Of a stretch of DNA of 64,000 nt, positions 24,152 through 35,900 are shown piece by piece. How positions within the stretch are numbered: position 1 is the stretch's first letter; every line of letters starts with the position of its first letter. The notes under the pieces are model-generated. The model made no database searches. It saw only the letters and a list, made by a program, of their open reading frames with translations, and was not told the origin of the DNA. Position numbers and translations under genes: made by a program. The DNA comes from Micropterus salmoides (taxonomy: Eukaryota > Chordata > Actinopteri > Centrarchiformes > Centrarchidae): contig NW_024041262.1 in NCBI RefSeq assembly GCF_014851395.1, positions 14,405,252 to 14,469,251 of the forward strand. The letters are read 5' to 3'.

Positions 24152-26552
24152 TAGGTATTGTGGAAATGAATTAGAGAAGCCCATTTCACAGTGGGACACA
24201 GTGGGTTGGGTGTTGAGAGAGATGTGTAATGTAACAAATGTAATAATGATAATATGACTAATGATATTTCTGATTGAGTATTTTCTTTTAATGGAATAGA
24301 ATCCGCCATGTATTTTCAGTACTGTTCCTGATAGTGTTCATTTTTAACAAATGTATGTACTAAAATAAAGTGAATTTTATTAAATTTAAACTATGTGACT
24401 TTAACTGAACAGCAGTGACTGGGGCCACATGTAGTAATGGCAGGACAAAATTCTTAAGCCAGTTGCTTTGGAATGAGACACAACATTATTTCATAAGTTT
24501 GTTAGCATTAGCTAACATTAGCAACCATATGCTACTGGTCATGGCAGACAATGCATGGCTGCCTCACCAAAACACTGTGCATTGAACTGAACATTTTGCT
24601 TATGAATTCAACTTTTCACATGTAAGAGGAACAATGTGATATTTTGTCTTGCATAGCTTCATCACCTCACTGTAGATGGATGAAATATTTTCTAAACTTA
24701 ACCTCATTTACAGTTCTTCTGTTATTCAAGACTAAAGCTAACTAGTAAAAAGTGATGACATTTATTTGGTGAAGGTTTCACACTAAGCAATCTTCATCAA
24801 GTATAGCAGTTTATGCCAGTACAATCTATTTCAATCCAATACAATTACCTGCAACAATATTATCTTTGCAAATCTTGTTGACAGTGTTGATTCAACTTGT
24901 TATTGGTACTTGGAGGCAGTGGTAATGTCTGACTGGACTGCATTACACTCAGTTTACCCACATTTCCCTCTTTAAAGCCCAAAAGCTCACATGGAAGCAG
25001 TATATTTAGCCAATTGTGAAGAAACTGACTCCTGCTTTAAGCATGACATCACCATTTACCACTATACTGCCCAAAATGTTAAATGCATACACGCACCTGA
25101 CAGTGTACCATAAAGTATATGGTTTTTTGGACAATCTTCATGATTATAAAATGTTACACTCCCTCTAGCCAAATTCCAGTCGCTATTATTTCCGCTAAAA
25201 ATGAGTGATTGAGCTGTTTTCGACTGGCCGGGGCTGTGGTTATGCAAGCTACAGATGTTTGGCTGTGCTGTGCTCTTTTATTAAAACCAAGCCCTCAGAG
25301 GACTGAGTGCATGATCTCAGTCAAAACAACAGCACGATTCTGCCCCAGCAGATTTAAGTCAGATGAAACACAGACCTGCATTAGAGAGTAGTTTAGGAAC
25401 TTCTATTAAATTGCTTGTACTGTGAATTATATACATTTTATCTGTGCAAACCTGAAAAATCAGAATCAAACAAGTCAGAAAACTGACACAAGCTGTTTGA
25501 CCCTGGTCTTGGGAGAACAACATGTTCTCAAATAAGAAATAAAGAGGTTCTTGTGTACATGAGTACATCAGTATGGAAGCCATTTACTTTAGCTTAGTAT
25601 TCACAGGAGTCAGTAATTAACTTCCTCTGGTGTGATTTTCACAAAAATACACAACTGATTTCACACTGATCCCTTAAATGACAAGAATGCTTTGAAAGCA
25701 AAGATGCTGGGATTGATCTCATTGATGTAGATTAGTCACAGATTTGTGATACAAAGGAATGTTCGTGGCTAAACTTGTTTCTGTTGATTCATTTTGTTGT
25801 TGCTGATTCAAAAGATGTGTCTTCCTCCCTGAGCCCTCTTGGACTCATCATTTATAGCAGTATCTACAGAAGCATTTTTACTGGTGTTTGAAACTCCAGA
25901 CTTTGTTCTCAGAAAAGATGTGATTATCTCTCTTTCACATTGATTATTTCCTGTTGTGAGTGGACGTGAACACTCTGGACCATTTATAAAAACACAGTGC
26001 TGGGAGTTACAAAGGAGTGCCATGAGAGCATAATCAAGTCAATAGCTGATGCAATTATATGGTTGCTGCTGGGAAGCATGCACACATACTGTAACATTTT
26101 TTGGTAAATAAGAAAGGAGAAAGGGCTGAAACGCGCATTAATGCAATCCAGTTCTCCCACACAAACCAGGGGGTTCTGTGCCTCTGCAAGTGCAAGTCAT
26201 CCACAAATGACAAAGGGTACAAGTCACTACCTTCTTCACACACCAGAGTGTGTGCCTACAGTGTGTGAATGCACGTGTGTTTGTATCTACACTTGAATTG
26301 TATAGCTCATTCCAGATGGTCATCTTGGCTTTGCTGGTTGTTGCTTTCATAAGACCTCAGCAGTTCTCACAGGAAAATCCATTTTGGGAGGGGGGGTATG
26401 GAGGGGTGGTCGGCCAAATGTGCAGAACACACAAATCAATAGGACTAGGGCCTGCAGTTATGTACATTTTTGTCCAATGAAAGGAAAGCTAGCTGGGGGA
26501 GAACAGGGGAGGGTCAGATCTCCAGAAGTCATTATGCAACACAAACCAGCTG

Positions 26553-26619
26553 TATATAAGGCTGAAACCTGACAGAAAACAAGAGGACCCCTGAGAGCTG
26601 TCTACATTTTGGGAACCAG
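26553..26619 (+). promoter_or_regulatory. rbp4: rbp4 core promoter and non-coding first exon
   Basis: TATATAAG lies at 26553-26560. Transcription would start about 25-30 bp later, near 26585. The presumed non-coding exon ends at 26619 in an AACCAG|GTATGC donor. The next exon holds the ATG at 26933, so the intron is about 300 bp and the 5' UTR is split. A TATA-driven promoter suits a strongly tissue-specific, liver-expressed plasma protein gene. The promoter assignment is inference from spacing and motif. Confidence 0.65.
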
Positions 26620-26932
26620 GTATGCACTGACAATGGAACTGTGTTTTTGTGCTTTTGCAAAATATCTTCTTTTTACCCACTCACACATTTTAATAGAAAT
26701 CATTTTGATTAATTTATTCAAAGTGTAGCACTTTTTTTGACATACAGTTTGTAGCACAAAGGGAAATATTTTATGGAATAATATTACACTTTACATGACT
26801 TGAGGACTTGAATGGAAATTAACTGGCAATGTGTCTGTCCTCTCTGTCGCTTTTCTGTCGCTGTGCCTCCTCTCAAACTCCTAACCACTTTCCTTCTTTC
26901 TATCTGTCTTTTTTTTGTTCTTGCGAAGTAGA

Positions 26933-29093
26933 ATGCTGCGGTACGTTGTGGCTCTTTGCCTCCTGGCTTTCTCCTGGGCACAGGACTGCCAGGTGTCCAA
27001 CATCCAGGTCATGCAGAACTTTAACAAGACCAGGGTGAGTTGGAAGTATAAATTATTTAAGTATAAGTATAAAGTTCTATTATCTTATTCACATCTGCTT
27101 TGTATTATTTTATTTTAGACACTTAGATAAAAATGTCACTTCTGTTTAAGGTACTTTGTAAAATACTAATTAAACTGTAATTTGTTACAATTTATTTCTT
27201 AAAGAAACTTTTCTGTATCCCTGATCTCACTTGGAATATTTTGTGTTTTAACATTAAATGAAAAACATGGAGGTGTGAAGTGGACTTACATGTGGATTTT
27301 GTTCTCTTAGTATGCAGGGACATGGTATGCCATAGCAAAGAAGGACCCAGAGGGTTTGTTCTTACTTGACAACATTGTGGCCCATTATACTATTGAAGAC
27401 GATGGCAAAATGACTGCCAGTGCTAAGGGCAGAGTCATCATCCTCAAGTGAGTTCTGCTCTTTACTGGGAAGGCTCACCTTTTCCTCCACTTGAGCTGTG
27501 AATTTGTGCAACTTGCTGCACGTTTTATGCTTAATAAATCACTTCTTAACGTAGCATCCAACTCTCTCTTTGACTTCTAGCAACTGGGAAATGTGTGCCG
27601 ACATGTTTGCCACCTTTGAGGATACCCCCGACCCTGCCAAGTTCAGGATGAAGTACTGGGGAGCGGCCTCCTACCTGCAGACTGGAAGTAAGTTGTGGAA
27701 CATTTACACCTGAACACTAATAGAATCTAACTTGAGTTTGTTTCGGTGTTCGACGACAAAATTCAAGGCAACTAATGTATGACCACTGCTAAGCACCTTA
27801 TTAGCATAAACTTCAAGGGTTGTTGACCTTCAGACAACTTTTGTATGCAATCAACTGCAGCACTTGGCTCACTGTGACCCTGACCAAGAAAATGAATCAA
27901 ACCAAATAAGCGCTATGAGATAACTGTTGAGATTCGGTGCTATATACATAAAAATTTAATTGAATTGATTTGAAATACTTTCTAGGAAGGGGTCCAAATG
28001 TCATTGATTGAATCACATTAAGTACAGTGGTTTAATAATTGTACTTTCATACAAATCAATATTGAGAAACTCTTTATTCAGTTTTAAAAGTCTCTGTGAT
28101 GCCAGTGCTGAACCAAACTGTGTAAGTTAACTGAAGTTTTCTGTTTCAACTGTAGTATTACCCATAATACCCACCCAGATTATTGCATCAGTTGTTGACT
28201 TGCTTATGCTTTGTGCCTCCCAGCATTGAGTTTGTCTAAATGGTGGACAGTGCCCAAGTCCACTTTCAGCTTAAAATAATCAAAGTCAAATAGAGATAGT
28301 CATATCTCTTCAAAGCACAAAGTCTGGAGTTTCGATGTTAAAGGGGAATTTACCTCAACTGTAACTGAAACAGTATCTTGTGATCAGCTTCCATATACAT
28401 ACAACAAAGCAACTCTGACCCACAAAATACTTGTGAGATTCACAGTAAATGTGCATTGTGGTGTGTGGGATGCTTTTTTTTTGCCCTTACAATTACCATG
28501 CTAGTTAAAAACATCGAATGTGGTAACAAATCTAAACTCCCCCCCCAGATGATGACCATTGGGTGATCGACACTGACTACGACAACTACGCCATCCACTT
28601 CTCCTGCAGACTACAAGACTCTGACGGCACTTGCCTAGACAGCTACTCCCTCATATTCTCTCGCGATTCAGCCGGCCTGAGGCCCGAGGACCAGCGAGCC
28701 GTCCACCAGAAGAAGACGGACCTCTGCCTGCTGGGCAAATACCGACGCATTGCACACAATGGTGAGTTGAGTTCACTGTAGTGCTAATTTGGTCATGCAA
28801 GGATTTATTGATCTATTCGTTAGTAGGTGTCATTAAATAATGTTAGAGACCAAGTAAATTGATTGACTTGACTAAGTTGCGTCGTAAGTCCTTGTGATCA
28901 CTGTCTAACTTCATTATCTGATAAGATGAGATCAGAAATCACTTCATTAGCAATTGACAATAAACTAAATAAAATAAAATAATAAAAGTTTTAATATGAG
29001 AGATAAGAGTTTTAATGCTCATATGGTATTTTCGAGTAGCCTAAGCAAAATGTTTTCCTTCTTTCCTCTGCAGGCTTCTGCGACAGCAGCTGA
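26933..29093 (+). CDS. rbp4: Plasma retinol-binding protein 4
   Basis: This is the secreted lipocalin that carries retinol from liver to tissues and docks with transthyretin and STRA6. Coding exons are 26933-27034, 27311-27447, 27581-27687, 28549-28761 and 29074-29093, with GT-AG introns and matching phases: 579 nt, 192 aa (human 201). Residues 1-16 form a signal peptide (MLRYVVALCLLAFSWA) before mature QDCQVSN. The lipocalin motif GTWYA is at residues 37-41 and is followed by KKDPEGLF. Six cysteines that form the three conserved disulfides are present (QDC, EMC, SCR, GTC, DLC, GFC). NDDHWVIDTDYDNYAI is a close match to the family. The protein ends NGFCDSS, shorter than the mammalian tail. 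The NNWEMCADM and NDDHW segments favour RBP4 over its paralogue purpurin, and the position beside pde6c fits human synteny. In the coding frame the ATG at 26933 is the first usable start in exon 2. Confidence 0.96.
27909..27974 (+). repeat. Dispersed repeat 3' tail in rbp4 intron
   Basis: The segment runs from an aagcgctatgagataactgt phrase through gtgctatatacataaa to an aattgaattga tail. I recognise this order as the 3' tail of a very common teleost retroposon. It lies in the intron between exons 27581-27687 and 28549-28761. The upstream body is not recognisable. Confidence 0.55.
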
Positions 29094-29241
29094 TCTGTTG
29101 ACGCTCAGAAAACTTCTTTTTGAAGCACCCCTCTCTGGGACTGCGGGCCCCTCTGCTGGTCTTGGACTGAATCCCAACAGAGTTCTCTCTATACTGTCTT
29201 TGTCTATCTGAACAGATGAAGGAGCCCATTCTTCTTTAAGA

Positions 29242-29247
29242 AATAAA
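29242..29247 (+). terminator. rbp4 poly(A) signal
   Basis: A canonical AATAAA lies about 150 nt after the rbp4 TGA, giving a short 3' UTR. Confidence 0.75.
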
Positions 29248-32200
29248 CAAGAAATGGCTAACTATACACTGTCACATTTACATGACTATACTGTCAATAG
29301 AAAGGAAAGGTGACTGTTGATGCTGGTGTGTTACTACTTTCCCAAAATTTCACCATTATTAAAGGGGATTCTGGGCCTTTTAACATTTTATCCACAAAAT
29401 CTATCACATGTTGTTGTATGATAACTTCAGAGTAGTGTAAAACAACCTTCCCCAAGGAAACCAGTGGAAATTGCTCTCTGGTCCTATCACATCACTGAAA
29501 AACAACTTTTCAGGCCAATGTGACAAATGATAAGTTGTGAAAATCTATTATAAATGAAGCTGAAGGTCTCGGCATTATTGTAGCTCTGGAATATAACCAC
29601 GTTTAATAAAACAAAATAAAAAAAAGAGGTTAACATGTCACTGGCTTTGCTTTTACACTGAAGGACGTGCAGTATCTTGTAGCACAAAAGCAGATGTTGT
29701 TAATAAACCCAAATACATTCACATTAAGTCATGCTATACAGGCATAGTGGTTTGGTTGCGTCTTGAATGTACTGTACTTCTTGATTCATGTTAGGATTAG
29801 GGTTTATTTCATATATCATATATCATTCAACAAATAAACAATATCAAACAAAAACAAGTGTGTGAAAATAGCTTTTAATGAATTACATATGAACTATATT
29901 TTATATACTTGAAGTATATATTGTATGTACGTTACTATGTCTACAGTTTTCACAGGGTCACATTGTTATTACAGAAACTACTTGCCAGTGGTGTGTATAA
30001 AGTTCATAAAGCCCCAACACCTCTCCTGTCAATCTGTGGTTGACATTTACATTTTAGCCATGCAGGTCCAAGTTTTCACTTATCCAAAGATAGATCTAAA
30101 CATATGCTGGGTGAATTTTGTAGACATTCATAGTTCCTGGATGACAAACCCTAATGACTTGGGTAATACTGAGTTTTTTTCTGTAGTGTGACCATGATGT
30201 CTACATGGTTTTCAGTGAAATGTCCACGCAAAAACCATTTTACAGAAATTACTGAAATTTGGTACAGGCAGGATAAATGGTCAAAAACTCAATAACACAC
30301 GAAAAAATACCTGCAAAACTAGTGACATTCCCATCAGCCTCAAATGAACTGTGTGTTTAGGTCAAACTAGCATATGTTAGCATGCTAAAATTATAAAAAT
30401 TATGATTATACCTGTACAAAAACAGCATGTTAGCATGCTGACATTAGCATTTAGCATGCTGCAGTACAGCACAGAGCCAACAGGGTGGCTGGAGACACTT
30501 TTAATCAATCAATGGCTGATCCTTTAGCGTCACATAATCTATTGGGTCACAAGTGATTATAAAGATTAACAAAATGTTTTCTACAGGAATACCTAGTTAC
30601 TTTGTAGATTAAGTTAAAAAAAATCTATTATGCTGAAACATCAGAATGTGATCCATCAGCTTGATGATAAATGGAATACAGTGATGCTCGATCCTTTCAG
30701 TATCAAAGTACAGTTAAGTGAACACAACTAAGCAAAGATACACCAAGCTCTAGCCATCACTTTTCCTCTGTGGGTAACCTAGAACACAAGTGCCGGTATA
30801 AACAGACATGGCAAGAAAGCAAAAAAATGTATTAAAAATGTTTGTGTTTTTTTAGTAGTCTATTCAGTAATTGAGAAAAAGTTCAAAACACTACTGGCCT
30901 TGATATACACTAATGTTGGTAAAGGTACACAAAGGACTGTTAGGTTGAAAGATTAACATGTTTATTGCACATTTTTGTACAGTACAGTGCACAGCAAAAA
31001 AACTTCAAAGCACATGATTAGAATAAAAACAGAAATGGCTTAAAAAAAAATAAACAGCAAAATTGTTGGTCAAAACAATCTGATACTCGGCTCGCATTTT
31101 TTAAAAGACACATGACCACATGAAGTTCAAACAAAACAACTACCTTAAAGATGACAGTATAATGGTGTTTGTCTTAAGTCTATCGAGTCACATTGCCATG
31201 GCTGCAGGAATAAAAACGCACCTTAACCCCCTATCCCCTACCAAGAGGACCTTTACTAATCCCCTGCCTTAAATAGTTTATCACAAGGAATTAACTCGTG
31301 CAATCTCATTCCAGCCTCACGGGGCTGCAGGCTTCAAAAGTCAAGGTGGAGAGAGAAGTGAGATTCACTGCAGGAGCAATTAAGCTCCCTGGTGCATGTA
31401 TGTTTAAGGTCTGGTTAAGTTTAGGCAAATCAAACAATATGGGTAAGAAAGATCTTGGTCATGATTACGGTCACATTGTTCAGCGAGGTTTGTCCAACTG
31501 TTTACAAGACACTAGACAGAGAAACACAACGCTACACTTTGTAATGGAACACAGCCAATAGGGATTTAATAGGCAACACATGGCAGGCAACTCAGATGGA
31601 AAGTTTTGTCCAGAATTATGACTCTAATGTATTCGAGAACAAAAAAGCTGGAACAGATATATTTTCTTCCCTTATTATTTTGTCCTCCACCTCAGAGTGA
31701 GTGGCAAAACACCATTGGTGCTTAGGGGTGATTGCTCTCTTTTTCAGAACAACGCAAATACGCCTTCAATACTATACATGCTTGATTACTGAAACTAGCA
31801 GTGGAGCACCAGTGTGGCACATATGAGGCAGGTTTGTAAACATTTATGCAAAATGCAATAAAAAAAAAAAAAAGCTACCTCCCATATGATAAAATGCATA
31901 ACATTGTACAATAATACATAATTATCCTTGCTTACATTTAATGACAGAAAAATAAAATCTTTCATTATCTAAAAAGACAGTTCACGTATAAAAACAACCC
32001 AAGAATAAATAATTTCATCAAATACTCACAAAAATAATAGAATTTGAGAGCTTTTGAAGAGAGTCATAAACAGACAACCTGAAAAACACAAATGCACTCA
32101 AAAAATGAAGCCCAGAAATAAAGATATGGAAGGAATACAAGTTATTTTTAACAAATAATCAGATCAGTCTTTGGCCTGGCGGTATACTAAGGTCAAAAAG

Positions 32201-32753
32201 ATGTACGGAGTATTCTTTAATTTTTTATTGTCACTCTCACCTAGCATGAAGTGAAGTGATTTCAATATCCCTTGATTCCCATTCCATATGTATATTAATG
32301 TATTTACTAAGGAAGAAGAAATTCCAGCTGGATCTTAATCCACTCTGATACAAAATAACTATTTGAACAGCTCTTGGAGTGCAGACAAAAAGATTATTAA
32401 CCACAGCCTATTGCAGTGATGAAATAAACCTTGTTTATGGAAAGTGCAAACACACTATCATGCTCATCGAATGCATCATAAATGTGTATCCAGGGATCAT
32501 TATTACAGCAGGAGTAGTATTTCAATCTAATCATCTTGCATGAGGTCTCAACTGCTTTGCAGCTTTTGGAAAATAAAACGTTGGTTTGTTGGCAACCATG
32601 CAAGTAACTTTCCAGATGCGTTTAAAAATGTATTTTACTTACCATTGATGTTCACAAGAGTGCTGTGTTTGTGTGGAATCAGTGTTTCTCGAATTGTAAC
32701 ATATCAAGTATTACATGGGGCTAAACTTCCTGAATGGATCTTATGATCTAGTC
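29248..32753. other. Intergenic region between rbp4 and cep55 3' ends
   Basis: No seven-transmembrane receptor exon or other gene is visible, although in human FFAR4 sits at this position. The region contains a dispersed repeat (30190-30480), a run of about 15 A (31860-31873), and AT-rich sequence that could be distal cep55 3' UTR. Minus-strand AATAAA signals occur at 32229-32224 and 30966-30961. Confidence 0.55.
30190..30480 (+). repeat. Dispersed teleost repeat, second copy
   Basis: This shares the gacattcccatcagcc phrase (about 30325), the tgtgtttagg phrase and several GTTAGCATGCT words with the copy at 8960-9400. Orientation is the same. Confidence 0.75.
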
Positions 32754-32975
32754 CAGTGGTTCCCAAACTTTTTGGTTTGTGACACATTCAGAAAGAAGCA
32801 ATGTCTACTTGTTACCCATTGTCACAGACTGCATATCTATATGACTGGGTTAACCAAATAGTGACCCCCCATTTATTTTAAAGGCCAGGAAAGGTAAAAA
32901 ATTTAAATTAAAAATAGAATTCTGTTTTGGTGCTTGGGTGAGTAAGGGTCCCGACATCCAAGCTGGGAACCACTG
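32754..32975. mobile_element. hAT-type MITE in the cep55 3' UTR
   Basis: The ends are CAGTGGTTCCCA and TGGGAACCACTG, terminal inverted repeats of hAT type. They are flanked by atctagtc (32746-32753) and atctagac (32976-32983), an 8-bp target-site duplication with one mismatch. The element is 222 bp and has no transposase. Its right edge is 20 bp from the cep55 stop codon, and it contains the first AATAAA downstream of that stop (minus strand, 32877-32872). Confidence 0.88.
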
Positions 32976-32995
32976 ATCTAGACTCTACCTCTAGC

Positions 32996-35900
32996 TCAGG
33001 CAAAGCAGTAGTCAATGTGTGCAAGGAGCTCCCTGTGGCGGCTGGTGGGATAGGGTGCCCGACACTTTGGGCATTCCAGGAAACTCTCATCCATGAGGTT
33101 GGTAACTTTAGAGGGAGATGTTGGACCAGGAGGGTCATTGATAGTAAGACGCTCAAACTCAAGGTTGTTGTAGGAGCCGGGCTCTGAGAAACGGGTGTTT
33201 GGCTGTTTCTGAAACACGGAATAAAACAAATAAAATACTATTGGGATATTTGACATAAACCTTTCTAAAATTGGCATTATAGTAGCACCATCAATGAATA
33301 CTGAAGTGCTTACTTCTGAGGCGCTCACAAGAAGTAACCCAGTAAGAGCCATTGTTTGTGACCGGTTTAACAGACTTAGTTGTATTTCTGAAAGACTTAA
33401 CAATGAACATGTGGTTATGATGTGCAGAAAGACTTACAGCAGACTCCAGTTTAGCAATCTGATCTCGGGCCTTGCGAAGCTCCTTCAGCACCTTATGTAA
33501 CTGGTGCTGCATGCTGTGACGATCAATCTTTTCATTCTCAAAGTCCTTGGCAGAGAGTTGGATCTAAGGTGGAAATATGTCAGAGGGAAGGAGCCAAGAA
33601 CTCACTGTACATAAATTGCACAAGCTGGATCATATGGATTTCACTACTTTTAACAAATAATGGTCCCTCAAAATAGTGTGTACATACTACATAATAGCTG
33701 AGTGATCTCGTCGTTCACTCTGACTCCTCGCTTCACACAATGCAAAAAGAATGCACCGGGAAACAGTCATTGAACGTTTCTTGACTTTGAGATGTCGTTG
33801 AATGTTAACTGCTGTAAAACACCTGTTACCTGTTGCTCCAGTGCTGCAATCCTCCTCTGCTCTTCGTTTTGGCTCATAAGAGACTTCTGCAGCATGTTTA
33901 CCTACAACGGCCAAATGATCGGTAAAACACAATGTTAGATTGAAATCTATTTCCATTCAAATAAACCTAGGATGTGACTGTATTTCAATACTGTCAAAAA
34001 TCGATTGAACTCTTGTGTTCTATTAAGTAAAATATAATTATCGGTAGACGAGGTCTAATATCTCCTTCCATGCGTCATGAGTGATTTTATATAATAAGTA
34101 AACAACTTTCATAAATGACCAAGTGAAGTGTGACTACAGGTAAAAGCATGAAAGTGAATGCGAGCGTCACCTGCAGTAGAAGTTCAGCAGATCTCTTCCT
34201 CTCCTCCTCCAATCTGATGTCCATGCTCTCCAGTTCTGCTTTCATTCTGTCTACCCGCTCGGACGACACCTTTTTCTCCTCACACACTTCACGTCTGGAT
34301 GCAATGTTTTTACAAGTCACATAAATAAATGAGGAATAATACTTATATAGTACTTAAACAGTGGGAAAAAAGGTATATCAAAGTAAATGTCCTAATTAAT
34401 CTGCAGTCAGGGCTTTTCTAATCATACTGTAGACTCTGTTGTTTCTTTGCTCCAGTCATATTTACCGTCTCAAGATAAACTTTGACACAGAGTTGATCCG
34501 ACAACCATCTCTATTTGATTTCTACAACAAGAGCAGTCTTGCTTTACCTGATGCTGAGTCGCTCTGCCTGCAGCTGCATCTTGCCCTCCTCTAGCTCTTT
34601 GCACTTCTCTTTATATTTCCTCAGGAAGGATGACAGCTCGCCGCACTTCTCCTCATGCCTCCTCTGCAGTGCTGCCATCTCCTCCTGGAAGCTGGTGGCC
34701 TGCTCCTTCTGAGACTGCAACTCGGCCTGAGCTTTCAAGGTCTAAATAGAGAAACGACACATTTCGGAATGGTATATACGCTTTCCGTTTATTAAATTCT
34801 CCAATAGAGTTCTATGAATTAATTATAAAAAAGATGCCTGAACCCAAGAAATGTAGAAATGTAATAGGATTCGTGCAGTTGCATGCAGACTCTAACTTTT
34901 AACGAGTGAATGTCCATTAACTTAACATCATTTGATAGTGAGACTGCAAGGTGTCAGGAATATGAGCAGCACAAGCCACAAAAGTTGAATCCAAGAATTA
35001 ATTAAGAAGTAAATCTTTATTAGACAGAAACAGGAATCCTCAGATGTGGAAAAGTCAAAATGAGTAAATAATAATTAAATGAAATCCTACAGAATTTACC
35101 TGTTCCCTCTGCACACAGAGCTCCTGTTGGGTTCTGGTGAACTGATCTTTTTGGCTCTGCAGGTCTTTCTGTAACCCCAACAGCAACTGGTTGTTATGGC
35201 TCTTCAGCTGAAGACCCTTTTCAGGATCCACTGAGTTGGCAGGAACTGAGATAAGAAGCGTTAGTAAGCAAGTTAAGAAGCTAATCTAAGCATTATCAAT
35301 GCAGAAGAAGATTTATAGCAAGTTTCGCCATTTTATTGTCAAAGCCAAACAGTCCCCAGTGCTGCTGCTGTTGATAATATTTTTAATTTCAACTCAAAGC
35401 CTTTTAATGTTTAATGTTGTGGCTAGAAAACTCATTTCCGAAACAAAACATAATTTCCCCTATTTACCCTTTTCACATTTCATACTGTATGCATCAGAGC
35501 ACACAGTGTTTGCTAAGTTCATTTTAATTACTTAACATTTTATGTGCTTAGCAAGGGATTGTAAGGAATAAGTTGAGGGTGTCAGAACTAATTCATCCTA
35601 CATTTCTCACCATCTGAACCGGCCTCTTGTTGGGATTGTTGCTTTGCCTGGGCCAGCTGCTGCTCCAGCTCCTGTGTACGGGCAAGGATGGACTGGACGT
35701 AGGCCTCTCTCTGCTGGTCGTACATCAGCCACTGCTGGTTCTTCTCAAGAGCCTGGTGACCAGATGCAGAGTGCACACACTGATGTACTGTATTCTGTGC
35801 ATTTTTACATTAGAGCTGCTCAATTCAAGCACACTCAAGGCACACCTGAGTTTGGTTTTGTGACAAGAGGTTTTCATCAAAACCAAGTGGATAGGAAAGA

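Larger units (their letters stand above)
22958..26552. other. Intergenic region between pde6c and rbp4 start regions
   Basis: The genes diverge here with about 3.6 kb between the pde6c ATG and the rbp4 first exon, so it should contain both promoters. I see a CRE-type site and TAATTA near pde6c, a TG-rich tract at 24113-24151, and a G-rich tract and TATA box near rbp4. No coding exon was recognised. Open frames of 60-94 codons in this stretch look random. Confidence 0.6.

Noticed and set aside
31298..31561. 87-codon plus-strand open frame considered as a FFAR4 remnant
   Set aside because: No transmembrane segments or receptor motifs; the sequence looks like ordinary intergenic or 3' UTR DNA.
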